A stretch of 64,000 nucleotides of DNA from Mycolicibacterium sp. P9-64 (GTDB taxonomy: Bacteria; Actinomycetota; Actinomycetes; Mycobacteriales; Mycobacteriaceae), in the NCBI RefSeq assembly GCF_008329605.1, contig NZ_NPKO01000002.1, positions 744,001 to 808,000 of the forward strand. Direction: 5' to 3'. The notes under the pieces are model-generated. The model was not told the DNA's origin and ran no database searches. It saw only the letters and a program-made list of their open reading frames with translations. Of this stretch, positions 28,004 through 37,049 are shown piece by piece; the first letter of the stretch is position 1; each line of letters begins with the position of its first letter. The translations under genes and the position numbers were made by a program.

Positions 28004-29167
28004 GTGATAGGGGTCCAGGAGTTCCGGGCCGAGGTCCGGCAGTGGCTCGCCGACAATCTCGTCGGCGAATACGCCGCGCTCAAGGGCCTTGGCGGGCCGG
28101 GGCGCGAGCATCAGGCATACGAGCAACGGGTGGCATGGAACCAGCATCTCGCCAAGGCGGGGCTGACGTGTCTGGGTTGGCCCGAGGAGCACGGCGGGCG
28201 CGGCATGTCCGTCGCGCATCGTGTCGCGTTCTACGAGGAGTACGCCCGCGCGGACGCACCCGACAAGGTCAACCACTTCGGTGAGGAACTGCTCGGCCCG
28301 ACGCTGATCGCCTTCGGCACCCCCGAGCAGCAGAAGCGCTTCCTGCCCAAGATCCTCGACGTCACCGAGCTGTGGTGCCAGGGCTACTCCGAGCCCGGCG
28401 CGGGCAGCGACCTCGCCAATGTGTCGACGGCTGCGGAGCTCGATGGCGAGCACTGGGTCATCAACGGGCAGAAGGTATGGACGTCGCTGGCGCACCTGTC
28501 GCAGTGGTGCTTCGTCGTCGCCCGCACCGAGAAGGGCTCCAAGCGGCACGCCGGTCTGTCGTATCTGCTGGTGCCCCTGGACCAGCCGGGCGTGGAGATT
28601 CGCCCCATCGTCCAGCTCACGGGTGACTCGGAGTTCAACGAGGTGTTCTTCGACGACGCTCGCACGGACGCCAACCTGGTGGTGGGTGAACCCGGCGACG
28701 GCTGGCGCGTCGCGATGGGTACGCTCACGTTCGAGCGTGGGGTGTCCACGCTGGGCCAGCAGATCCGTTACGCACGTGAGCATTCCGGCCTCGTCGAGCT
28801 GGCCAAGGCCAACGGCGCCATCGACGACCCGCTGATCCGCGAGCGCCTCACCCGGTCGTGGACGGGGCTACAGGCCATGCGGTCCTATGCGCTGGCGACC
28901 ATGGACGTCGAAGGAGCCGGTCAAGCCGCCCCAGGAAAAGACTCGGTATCGAAGCTGTTGTGGGCCAACTGGCATCGCGAACTCGGTGAGATCGCGATGG
29001 ACGTGCAAGGCATGGCGGGCCTGACGCTCGACGACGGCGAGTTCGACGAATGGCAACGGCTGTACCTGTTCTCGCGCTCGGACACCATCTACGGCGGCTC
29101 GAACGAGATCCAACGCAACATCATCGCCGAGCGCGTGCTTGGCCTACCCAGGGAAGTGAAGGGCTAG
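28004..29167 (+). CDS. fadE30: FadE30, acyl-CoA dehydrogenase of HIP-CoA degradation
   Basis: A 387-aa complete ACAD that starts beta-oxidation of the propionyl side chain of the HIP-CoA series. LGWPEEHGGRGMSVAHRVAF, flavin signature YSEPGAGSDLANVSTAAEL, GQKVWTSLAHLSQWCF, FNEVFFDDARTDANLVVGE, and C-terminal GGSNEIQRNIIAERVLGLPR. GTG at 28004 is only 16 bases beyond the KstR2 site and no Shine-Dalgarno is evident, so the message may be leaderless. Its TAG overlaps the GTG of ipdF. Confidence 0.95.
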   Translation: MIGVQEFRAEVRQWLADNLVGEYAALKGLGGPGREHQAYEQRVAWNQHLAKAGLTCLGWPEEHGGRGMSVAHRVAFYEEYARADAPDKVNHFGEELLGPTLIAFGTPEQQKRFLPKILDVTELWCQGYSEPGAGSDLANVSTAAELDGEHWVINGQKVWTSLAHLSQWCFVVARTEKGSKRHAGLSYLLVPLDQPGVEIRPIVQLTGDSEFNEVFFDDARTDANLVVGEPGDGWRVAMGTLTFERGVSTLGQQIRYAREHSGLVELAKANGAIDDPLIRERLTRSWTGLQAMRSYALATMDVEGAGQAAPGKDSVSKLLWANWHRELGEIAMDVQGMAGLTLDDGEFDEWQRLYLFSRSDTIYGGSNEIQRNIIAERVLGLPREVKG

Positions 29168-29955
29168 TGGACCTTTCCATCGTGCCGAAGGAGATCGAGG
29201 GACACGGTCTGCTCAAGGGCAAGGTCGTCCTGGTGACGGCCGCCGCCGGTACGGGCATCGGCTCGTCGACGGCACGGCGGGCACTCGCCGAGGGTGCCGA
29301 CGTCGTCGTCTCCGACTACCACGAACGGCGCCTCGGCGAGACCCGCGACGAGCTGGCCGGGCTCGGACTCGGCCGCGTCGAGGCTGTGGTGTGCGACGTG
29401 ACCTCCACCGAAGCCGTCGACGCGCTGATCACGGACGCGGTGACCGCGATGGGTCGTCTGGATGTCCTGGTCAACAACGCTGGCCTTGGCGGTCAGACGC
29501 CCGTCATCGACATGACCGACGACGAGTGGGACCGGGTCCTCAACGTCACGCTGACGTCGGTCATGCGTGCCACCCGCGCGGCGCTGCGGTACTTCCGCGA
29601 CGTCGACCACGGCGGCGTCATCGTCAACAACGCCAGCGTGCTTGGCTGGCGCGCGCAGCACTCCCAGTCGCACTACGCCGCCGCCAAGGCAGGTGTCATG
29701 GCCCTGACCCGCTGCAGCGCAATCGAAGCCGTCGAATTCGGGGTCCGCATCAACGCAGTATCGCCCAGCATCGCCAGGCACGAGTTCCTCGAGAAGACCA
29801 GCAGCTCCGAACTGCTCGACCGGCTATCGTCGGACGAAGCGTTCGGCCGGGCTGCCGAGCCGTGGGAAATCGCCGCCACCATCGCGTTTCTGGCCAGTGA
29901 GTACTCCAGTTACCTCACCGGCGAAGTGATCTCGGTGTCCAGCCAACGCGCCTGA
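29167..29955 (+). CDS. ipdF: IpdF, SDR dehydrogenase of HIP-CoA pathway
   Basis: A 262-aa SDR, the positional and sequence match of Rv3559c. Cofactor site VLVTAAAGTGIGSSTARRAL, LVNNAGLGGQTPVIDM, catalytic Ser in VIVNNASVLGWRA, YxxxK in SHYAAAKAGVMAL, and NAVSPSIARHEFLEKTS. Published work on HIP degradation names it IpdF, a hydroxyacyl/hydroxy-indane CoA dehydrogenase. I take the name from that and the position, not from a motif that fixes the substrate. GTG at 29167 overlaps fadE30's stop. In M. tuberculosis PPE64 follows; here a two-component system does. Confidence 0.9.
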   Translation: MDLSIVPKEIEGHGLLKGKVVLVTAAAGTGIGSSTARRALAEGADVVVSDYHERRLGETRDELAGLGLGRVEAVVCDVTSTEAVDALITDAVTAMGRLDVLVNNAGLGGQTPVIDMTDDEWDRVLNVTLTSVMRATRAALRYFRDVDHGGVIVNNASVLGWRAQHSQSHYAAAKAGVMALTRCSAIEAVEFGVRINAVSPSIARHEFLEKTSSSELLDRLSSDEAFGRAAEPWEIAATIAFLASEYSSYLTGEVISVSSQRA

Positions 29956-30051
29956 CGGCTGCATTTCTCTACGTCAGCGAGCCGAGAATCTCCACGGTTT
30001 CTTCACATTCGCTGACCGGTTGCTCCACAACCAGCACTTACAGTCGGTGGT

Positions 30052-30722
<671 letters not shown>

Positions 30723-30726
<4 letters not shown>

Positions 30727-31754
30727 GCGGATTCGCCGCGGTATGGGATCGGTTGCCCCGGCCGCTGGACCCCTTTGCGTCGTTCAAGATGAAGATGGGG
30801 CTCGTGGTCGCCAGCGCCATCACCTTCGTCGCGTTCATGTTCTGGGTCGGCACCGGCTGGCAGTTGCGCTACACGCTTCTCGCGGCGATGGCCGGTTCGC
30901 TCGTCTTTGCGGTGTTCCTCGCCCACGGCATGACCTCACCGCTGCGGCGCATGACCGCCGCAGCAAGGGCCATGGCCCGCGGTGACTACACCGTGCGCGT
31001 GCGGGCCACCTCCCGCGACGAGGTAGGCCAGCTGGCCGCCGCCTTCAACCAGATGGCCGCCGATCTGGGGGCCGCCGACGAATACCGACGAGGCCTCATC
31101 GGCAATGTCTCACACGAGCTGCGCACGCCCATCGCGGCGCTGCATGCGTTGCTCGAGAACGTCGTCGACGGCGTCGCCGAACCCGACGCGGAGACGATGC
31201 GGATGGCGCTGTCGCAGACCACCCGCCTCGGCGAGCTGGTGGCCAACCTGCTCGACCTGTCGAGGGTCGAAGGCGGGGCAATTCCGTTGCAGCTCGAACT
31301 GTTTCGGGTGGACGAATTCGTCGACGACGCCATCGGACACGTCGCAATAGCACCCGCCGACGTCCGGATCGCGGTAGCCGTCGCGCCGTCCGATCTGGCC
31401 GCGGTCGCCGACCCTGCGCGCCTGCGGCAGGTGGTCGTGAACCTGGTCGACAACGCCGTTAGGCACAGCCCGTCGGGCGGCTTGGTGTCCGTGCAGGCGA
31501 GCGTGGGAGAGCTCGGAGGTCTGCGACTGGACGTCTGCGACGAGGGACCAGGCATCCCGCCCGGCGAGCGAGAACTGGTCTTCCAGCGCTTCAGCCGCGG
31601 CGCGACGTCAGCCGGCGGCACCGGACTCGGTCTGGCGATCGCCCGCTGGGCGGTCGAATTGCACGGCGGCACGGTCGAAGTGGTCGATGTCCGAATGGGG
31701 TGCCGGATCAGGGTCACGCTGCCCGATCTGACGACAGCGGAGGAGCTCGCATGA
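30723..31754 (+). CDS. Sensor histidine kinase with two membrane spans and HAMP
   Basis: A 343-aa kinase. Two hydrophobic segments (about residues 25-47 and 50-72) are separated by only a few residues, so there is no extracellular sensor and the signal is probably in the membrane. A HAMP domain follows (MTSPLRRMTAAARAMARGDY). H box: GLIGNVSHELRTPIAALHAL. N box: VVNLVDNAVRHSPSGG. G1: CDEGPGIPPGE. G2: GTGLGLAIARW. The ATGA overlap with the response regulator and with the following membrane protein gene makes a three-gene unit. ATG at 30723 is chosen from that overlap. Confidence 0.94.
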
Positions 31755-33301
31755 CGATGATGGTTCCGGGGATGTACGGCTACCCGCCACCCCCGCCACC
31801 GCCACCCCCACCGCTCAACGGTCCTGCGCTGCCGCAGTACGGCGAACCGGGTTGGACCATATGGCCGCATCGCATCTGGCCGCTCGACCCGCTGGCGTCC
31901 GCGCCGCGTCGACTCGTGGTGCTGGCTCTCGTCGCAGGCGCGGTTGGCACTGCACTGTGGCGCCCGTCGGTCCTGAGCGTCGGGTACTTCGTCGTTGGCG
32001 TCGTGGTCTTCGGCGTGGTCTACGGCACCGCCGAGCGTCGTCCCACCCGTTCGGAGTGGGTCGGGATCGCATTGTCCCTGGCGCTTCTCGCGGTGCCCGG
32101 CGTGCTCGCGGCGGAATGGGTTGGCGCACTGTGCATCATCGCCGCATGGATCGTGGGGTGGTGCACGCTCGTCGGCGGCCACACGTGGACCGCGGTGTTC
32201 GCGGGACCGTTCGTGCCATGGGCGCTACCGGGGCGGGTGCTCGGCTGGGTGCGGCGCGCCGATCGCGTCGTTGGGCACGAGGGCATAGGTACTCCCCGTC
32301 TGGTCCGCGGCCTCGTCGTCGTCGGCATCACCGTGGTGCTCGGACTGGTGTTCGGCGCGTTGTTCGCGGCGGCCGATCCCGCGTTCGCACGTCTGGTCGG
32401 CAACCTGGTGCCCGCGTTCAGCGCGGCGGACTTCGTGGCCAGGGGCGTGGTCTTCGGGATGGTGATGGCGTTCGTCTTCTGCGGCGGCTACGCCGTGCGG
32501 TTCGCGCCGAAGCTGGACGCCATGGCCCCCAAACCGATGCGGCCGGTGCAGCGGTGGGAGTGGGCGTTGCCGCTCGGCGTGCTCGATGCGCTGTTCATCG
32601 CGTTCGTGGTGGTGCAGGCGGCCGTTCTGTTCGGCGGCCACACGCACGTGCTGGAGACCGAAGGCCTGACCTACGCCGAGTACGCCAGACAGGGCTTCTG
32701 GCAGCTGCTCTGGGTATCCGCGCTGACGCTGCTGGTGCTCGGCGTCGTCATCCGGGTGGCAGGGCGTGCCACCGCAGCCGATCGTCGAATCCTACGCGTG
32801 CTCGTCGGAACCCTATGCGCCACTTCGGTCGTCGTGGTGGTCTCGGCGATCCATCGGATGTGGTTGTACCAGCAGGCCTATGGCTTCAGTACCGAGCGGG
32901 TGATGGTGGTGACGATCGAGCTGTGGCTGGGTGCGGTGTTCGTGCTCATCGCGATTGCGGGCGTCCGCATGACGGCGCGGTGGCTACCGCGGGCGGTTCT
33001 GTTGGCGGGCGCGGTGGCGCTGCTCGGGCTTGCGGCCATCAACCCCGAGAGGCTGATCGCCGATCGCAACATCGACCGATACCAGCAGACCGGGCTGCTG
33101 GACACCGACTATCTGCTGTCCCTGTCGCAGGACGTCGAGCCTGCGCTGCAGCGGCTGCCCGAGGAAGTCCGGCAGTGCGCGAGGTACCGCAACCGCGAGC
33201 CCGACGCCTGGTACGAATTCAATGTGTCGCGGTCGCGCGCCCCAGGTGGTGGCACGGCGTCGTGGGACGCGTGCGAGGCGTACTGGACAACCTCTCGCTG
33301 A
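31751..33301 (+). CDS. Polytopic membrane protein with proline-rich N-terminus (DUF4173-like)
   Basis: 516 aa. It begins MTMMVPGMYGYPPPPPP, a run of ten prolines, then about 10-12 membrane segments. The central NLVPAFSAADFVARGVVFGM, then YAEYARQGFWQLLWVSALTL and the C-terminal AINPERLIADRNIDRYQQTG are like DUF4153/DUF4173 proteins, whose function is unknown. It is co-translated with the kinase (ATGA), so it may be an accessory or target of that system. A proline-run cytoplasmic head could bind SH3-like or cell-division partners, but this is only a guess. It ends 18 bases before the KstR2 operator of kstR2. Confidence 0.8.
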   Translation: MTMMVPGMYGYPPPPPPPPPPLNGPALPQYGEPGWTIWPHRIWPLDPLASAPRRLVVLALVAGAVGTALWRPSVLSVGYFVVGVVVFGVVYGTAERRPTRSEWVGIALSLALLAVPGVLAAEWVGALCIIAAWIVGWCTLVGGHTWTAVFAGPFVPWALPGRVLGWVRRADRVVGHEGIGTPRLVRGLVVVGITVVLGLVFGALFAAADPAFARLVGNLVPAFSAADFVARGVVFGMVMAFVFCGGYAVRFAPKLDAMAPKPMRPVQRWEWALPLGVLDALFIAFVVVQAAVLFGGHTHVLETEGLTYAEYARQGFWQLLWVSALTLLVLGVVIRVAGRATAADRRILRVLVGTLCATSVVVVVSAIHRMWLYQQAYGFSTERVMVVTIELWLGAVFVLIAIAGVRMTARWLPRAVLLAGAVALLGLAAINPERLIADRNIDRYQQTGLLDTDYLLSLSQDVEPALQRLPEEVRQCARYRNREPDAWYEFNVSRSRAPGGGTASWDACEAYWTTSR

Positions 33302-33319
33302 AGGGGCCCCCGGTAGCCA

Positions 33320-33333
33320 AGCAAGCGCTTGGT
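33320..33333. promoter_or_regulatory. KstR2 operator upstream of kstR2
   Basis: AGCAAGCGCTTGGT matches AnCAAGnnCTTGnT and its centre is the perfect palindrome CAAGCGCTTG. It is 15 bases before the kstR2 start and abuts a TAGATA -10-like box (33333-33338), so repression would be direct and autoregulatory. Confidence 0.93.
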
Positions 33334-33348
33334 AGATATAGTGGGCAG

Positions 33349-33942
33349 GTGGACAAGGCCCCTGCGAGCCGCCGCGACGAGCTCCTGGATCTCGCCGCGA
33401 CGATGTTCGCCGACCGCGGCCTGCGCGCGACGACCGTGCGCGACATCGCCGATTCGGCGGGCATCCTCTCCGGCAGCCTCTATCACCACTTCAAGTCCAA
33501 AGAGCAGATGGTCGAAGAAGTGCTGCGCGACTTCCTCGACTGGCTCTTCGAGCGGTACCAGCAGATCGTCGACACCGAACCGGATCCGCTCGAGCGGGTC
33601 AAGGGGCTCTTCATGGTTTCGTTCGAAGCCATCGAGCACCGCCACGCGCAGGTCGTGATCTACCAGGACGAGGCCAAGCGGCTGTCGGCTCTGCCGCAGT
33701 TCGGCTTCGTCGAGGCGCGCAACCGCGAACAGCGCAAGATGTGGGTCGACGTGTTGAAGCAGGGGGTGGCGTCAGGCGCCTTCCGGCCCGACATCGACGT
33801 CGACGTCGTCTACCGGTTCATCCGGGACACCACATGGGTTTCGGTCCGCTGGTATCAAGCTGGCGGACCGCTCACGGCCGAGGAAGTCGGCCGGCAATAC
33901 CTGGCCATCGTGCTTGGTGGCATCACGAATGGAGAGGGTTGA
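33349..33942 (+). CDS. kstR2: KstR2, TetR-family repressor of the HIP regulon
   Basis: A 197-aa TetR repressor controlling C/D-ring genes and released by HIP-CoA. HTH: ELLDLAATMFADRGLRATTV, then GILSGSLYHHFKSKEQMVEE. The ligand domain includes MVSFEAIEHRHAQVVIYQDE and DTTWVSVRWYQAGGPLTAEE. GTG at 33349 gives the usual length (about 200 aa). The -10-like TAGATA lies about 10 bases upstream, so the mRNA may be leaderless. fadA6 follows after 1 base. The frame upstream belongs to the shadow of the membrane-protein gene. Confidence 0.95.
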   Translation: MDKAPASRRDELLDLAATMFADRGLRATTVRDIADSAGILSGSLYHHFKSKEQMVEEVLRDFLDWLFERYQQIVDTEPDPLERVKGLFMVSFEAIEHRHAQVVIYQDEAKRLSALPQFGFVEARNREQRKMWVDVLKQGVASGAFRPDIDVDVVYRFIRDTTWVSVRWYQAGGPLTAEEVGRQYLAIVLGGITNGEG

Positions 33943-33943
33943 C

Positions 33944-35101
33944 ATGACCGGGACATCTCAGGCGTACGTCATCGACGCGGTGCGCACCGCAGTCGGCAAG
34001 CGCAACGGAGGGCTGGCCGGGGTTCACCCCGTCGATCTGGGTGCGGCCGCGTGGCGTGGCCTGTTCGAGCGCAACGACGTCGATCCCGGCGCAGTCACCG
34101 ACGTGATCGCGGGATGTGTCGACGCGATCGGTGGCCAGGCGGGCAACATCGCACGCCTGTCGTGGCTGGCCGCGGGCTTCCCGGAAGAGGTGCCCGGTGT
34201 CACGGTCGATCGGCAGTGCGGATCGAGTCAGCAGGCCATTTCCTTTGGTGCACAAGCGATCATGTCGGGTACCGCGGACATCATCGTCGCCGGTGGCATG
34301 CAGAACATGAGCCAGATCCCGATCAGCTCGGCGATGATCGTCGGCAAGGAGTTCGGCTTCACCTCACCGACGAACGAGTCGAAGAGCTGGCTGCATCGCT
34401 ATGGTGACCAAGAGATCTCGCAGTTCCGTGGCTCCGAGCTGATCGCCGAGAAGTGGAACATCTCGCGTGAGGAGATGGAGCAGTTCTCGCTCACCAGCCA
34501 CCAGAGGGCGCAGGAGGCGATCCGCGCCGGCTACTTCGAGAACGAGATCATCGCAGTGGACGGCTTCGTCACCGACGAGTGCCCGCGCGACACCTCGCTC
34601 GAGAAGATGGCCGGGCTCAAGACTCTTGTCGAGGGCGGCCGTTTGACTGCGGCGATGGCCAGCCAGATATCCGATGGTGCCAGCGCTGTGCTGCTTGCCT
34701 CGGAAAGCGCAGTGCAGACCCATAACCTCAAGCCGCGCGCCCGGATCCACCACATCAGCGCGCGCGGTGCCGATCCGGTGTTCATGTTGACGGGCCCGAT
34801 CCCGGCCACCCACTACGCGTTGGAGAAGACGGGCCTGTCCATCGAGGACATCGACACCATCGAGATCAACGAGGCCTTCGCGCCCGTCGTGATGGCGTGG
34901 CTGAAGGACACCAAGGCCGATCCCGCCAAGGTGAACCCGAGTGGCGGCGCCATCGCCCTCGGCCACCCGCTCGGGGCGACGGGCGCAAAGCTCTTCGCGA
35001 CGATGCTGAACACGTTGGAGCGCACCGGCGGTCGTTACGGCCTGCAGACGATGTGTGAGGGCGGCGGCACCGCCAACGTCACCATCATCGAACGGCTCTA
35101 G
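33944..35101 (+). CDS. fadA6: FadA6, thiolase of steroid ring C/D degradation
   Basis: A 385-aa thiolase. Nucleophilic Cys in VTVDRQCGSSQQAISFGAQ, NEAFAPVVMAW, catalytic His in [18 protein letters not shown], and second Cys in MCEGGGTANVTI. The family role is thiolysis of 6-methyl-3,7-dioxodecanedioyl-CoA, the product of IpdAB. ATG at 33944 follows GGAGAGG by 6 bases and is coupled to kstR2. A repeat-bearing intergenic element begins 10 bases after its stop. Confidence 0.95.
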   Translation: MTGTSQAYVIDAVRTAVGKRNGGLAGVHPVDLGAAAWRGLFERNDVDPGAVTDVIAGCVDAIGGQAGNIARLSWLAAGFPEEVPGVTVDRQCGSSQQAISFGAQAIMSGTADIIVAGGMQNMSQIPISSAMIVGKEFGFTSPTNESKSWLHRYGDQEISQFRGSELIAEKWNISREEMEQFSLTSHQRAQEAIRAGYFENEIIAVDGFVTDECPRDTSLEKMAGLKTLVEGGRLTAAMASQISDGASAVLLASESAVQTHNLKPRARIHHISARGADPVFMLTGPIPATHYALEKTGLSIEDIDTIEINEAFAPVVMAWLKDTKADPAKVNPSGGAIALGHPLGATGAKLFATMLNTLERTGGRYGLQTMCEGGGTANVTIIERL

Positions 35102-35111
35102 CTCTTTTCCG

Positions 35112-35164
35112 CCGTTCGTGAATCTGGCGACACGTCGCTGGCGTGTTGCGTCGCCACATTCACG
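35112..35164. repeat. Left palindromic repeat flanking the DUF559-type gene
   Basis: CGTGAATCTGGCGAC (35117-35131) pairs with GTCGCCACATTCACG (35150-35164) at 14 of 15 positions around an 18-base loop that itself holds an ACACG/CGTGT stem. It starts with CCGTTCGTGAATC, which is found in exact reverse complement at 36112-36124. It may act as fadA6's terminator, but it shares the 14-mer GTGAATCTGGCGAC and a CGCTGG loop core with the right-hand copy. Confidence 0.8.
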
Positions 35165-35202
35165 CACGCGGGCATGTCGGTGGGCGTTGGCAACATTCGG
35201 CC

Positions 35203-36072
35203 ATGGCAGAGCTACCGTGGCCCTTCGTCGGGTCGGAGGCGCTGGCGGCGCGTGTGATTCCCGAGCGCGCGATGCGCACGCTCTACCAACCCGTGTATCC
35301 GGACGTGTTCGTCCCCTGGGGGGTCGCACCCTCGGCGGTCGAGCGGGCCAAGGCCGCGTGGTTGTGGTCGCGGCGCCGCGGAGCCGTGGCAGGTCAGTCG
35401 GCTGCGGCCATGCTTGGCACCAAGTGGGTCGACGGCGCTCAGCCGGCGGAGCTCATCCACGACAATCGCAAACCCCCGGCTGGGTTGATCGTTCATTCTG
35501 ACGTGCTGACGATGGGCGAGACCCAGGACGTCGATGGCGTCGCCGTAACCACGGCGGCGCGAACGGCTTTCGACCTGGGGCGTCACACACCCTCGCGGTT
35601 GCGGGCTGTGCAACGTCTCGATGCGCTGGTCAACGCCACCGACGTGAAGCTCCTCGACATCGAGGCCGTGATGGCCGCGCATCGTGGTGCCCGCGGGATG
35701 CCCTGGCTGCGAAAGGTACTTCCGCTGGTGGACGGCGGCGCCGAGTCACCGCAGGAAACCCTCGCGCGATTGGTGTTGATCGATGCGGGCCTACCGTCGC
35801 CTCGGACACAGATTCAGGTCTACGACGGCTATGGATGCTTTGTTGCCCGCATCGACATGGGCTATGAGGACGTGATGGTCGGCATCGAGTACGACGGCCC
35901 GCAACATTGGACGGACCCGGCGGTTCGCCAGGCTGACATCGACAGACAGGTCGCGTTACAGGACCTCGGGTGGAAGGTCATCAGGGCGAGCAGGGACCTG
36001 CTGAAGTTCCGCCGGGGGACGTTCGTCGAGAGGGTGGCCTCCGCGCTTCGAGACCGGGGCGTGACCTGGTGA
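35203..36072 (+). CDS. Lone DUF559/Vsr-like nuclease-domain protein with AbiEi-like N-terminus
   Basis: 289 aa, the same length and position as the M. tuberculosis hypothetical Rv3555c. The N-terminal half (RRRGAVAGQSAAAMLGTKWV, then TTAARTAFDLGRHTPSRLRA) resembles AbiEi-type antitoxin/regulator proteins. The C-terminal 110 residues are DUF559-like: Glu in ESPQETLARLVLIDAGLP, Asp in VARIDMGYEDVMVGIEYDGP (IxxD...ExD), then QHWTD, a DxxRQ motif and LGWKVIRASRDLLK. This is the PD-(D/E)xK layout of Vsr-type nucleases. ATG at 35203 is chosen over 35143, which would lie inside the left repeat. No partner toxin gene is adjacent. The gene is bracketed by palindromes with 13-bp inverted ends. Confidence 0.85.
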   Translation: MAELPWPFVGSEALAARVIPERAMRTLYQPVYPDVFVPWGVAPSAVERAKAAWLWSRRRGAVAGQSAAAMLGTKWVDGAQPAELIHDNRKPPAGLIVHSDVLTMGETQDVDGVAVTTAARTAFDLGRHTPSRLRAVQRLDALVNATDVKLLDIEAVMAAHRGARGMPWLRKVLPLVDGGAESPQETLARLVLIDAGLPSPRTQIQVYDGYGCFVARIDMGYEDVMVGIEYDGPQHWTDPAVRQADIDRQVALQDLGWKVIRASRDLLKFRRGTFVERVASALRDRGVTW

Positions 36073-36124
36073 GTGAATCTGGCGACGCGGCACGCCGCTG
36101 GGGCGTCGCAGGATTCACGAACGG
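36073..36124. repeat. Right palindromic repeat flanking the DUF559-type gene
   Basis: GTGAATCTGGCGACGC (36073-36088) pairs with GCGTCGCAGGATTCAC (36103-36118) at 14 of 16 positions. It begins in the base after the stop codon of the nuclease-like gene and ends with GATTCACGAACGG, the exact reverse complement of the start of the left copy. It fills the gap to the convergent YihY gene and may double as a bidirectional terminator. Confidence 0.8.
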
Positions 36125-36130
36125 GCGGGC

Positions 36131-37021
36131 TCAAGCCTCTTCGGTCTGGGACTCCACCACGGTCTTCGATGGTGCGTAGCGCTCCCACAGCACCGCGCCG
36201 ACACACGCCGTGACCACCCACCCCGTTCCCACCGCACCGCACCACGTCAGCAGGGCCATCGCCACCCCGATCGGACCGAGCTCGTTCCAACCGTCGAGCA
36301 GGGGCGGGAACAGCCAGCGCGATCCCAGCGGCAACACGATTCCGTCGATCACGACACCGGCTAGCCCGGCGAGCATCAGGTAGTTGCGGCCACGCCCGCC
36401 GTCCCGGACGAGCAGCGCCGGGGTGAGCGACCAGAAGATCCAGACCGGCACCAGGGAGACCATGAAGCGGACCATCCGCATCCCTGCGTGGTGATCGCCG
36501 CCGAATGCGATCCGGTCGCGCAGGCCGATCATCGTCAGATACAGCGCGAACCACACCAAGCCACGCCACAGCCTGCTGCCGAGTCCGAACTGCTGGCGGT
36601 GCCAGGCCTTGGCAAAGATTCCCGCGATCATGATGCCCATCGGGATGCCCCAGACCAGGAAGCCCGCGACACCGAGAAACGTCCAGCTGGACCGCAGGGC
36701 TGACGAATGACCGAAGGCCTCGCGCACGTGATCGGATGTGGGGTGGACCAGGCCGAGCTCGCGAATCACCAGCGTGCCGGGGCTGGCGTTGTCGGCGAAT
36801 CCCTTCATGTACGAAAAGCCCATGATCATGAGAGGGATGACGGTGGTGAACAGCTGCACCGACACCATGGCGCCCAACATGCTGCCGTCGATCTCGTTGA
36901 ACCGTCCGACGATTGCCGTGACGGGCCGCAAGCGCCTGGCCTCAGCCAATCGTCGGTAGCGGTCCTGGAGCCGCTGCACACTGCTCTGGCGAAGGTCCGA
37001 AGGGCTGGTGCCGTCGCTCAT
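36131..37021 (-). CDS. YihY/BrkB-family inner membrane protein
   Basis: 296 aa with about six membrane spans. The family region starts FNEIDGSMLGAMVSVQLFTT, and later segments include SWTFLGVAGFLVWGIPMGIM, LVWFALYLTMIGLRDRIAFG and GPIGVAMALLTWCGAVGTGW. Function in the family is not settled; some members are transport- or RNase-BN-misnamed proteins. It lies 28 bases after ipdC's stop on the same strand, so it may be read through from the echA20-ipdA-ipdB-ipdC operon. No fdxB-like gene, which M. tuberculosis has nearby, is present here. Confidence 0.85.
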   Translation of the reverse strand: MSDGTSPSDLRQSSVQRLQDRYRRLAEARRLRPVTAIVGRFNEIDGSMLGAMVSVQLFTTVIPLMIMGFSYMKGFADNASPGTLVIRELGLVHPTSDHVREAFGHSSALRSSWTFLGVAGFLVWGIPMGIMIAGIFAKAWHRQQFGLGSRLWRGLVWFALYLTMIGLRDRIAFGGDHHAGMRMVRFMVSLVPVWIFWSLTPALLVRDGGRGRNYLMLAGLAGVVIDGIVLPLGSRWLFPPLLDGWNELGPIGVAMALLTWCGAVGTGWVVTACVGAVLWERYAPSKTVVESQTEEA

Positions 37022-37049
37022 GGGTCAGCCAGGTTACCTTCCGAAGCTG

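Noticed and set aside
35112..36124. Insertion sequence with target-site duplication
   Set aside because: Inverted ends are clear, but no direct duplication is visible just outside them and there is no transposase, so it is reported only as a repeat-bounded gene.
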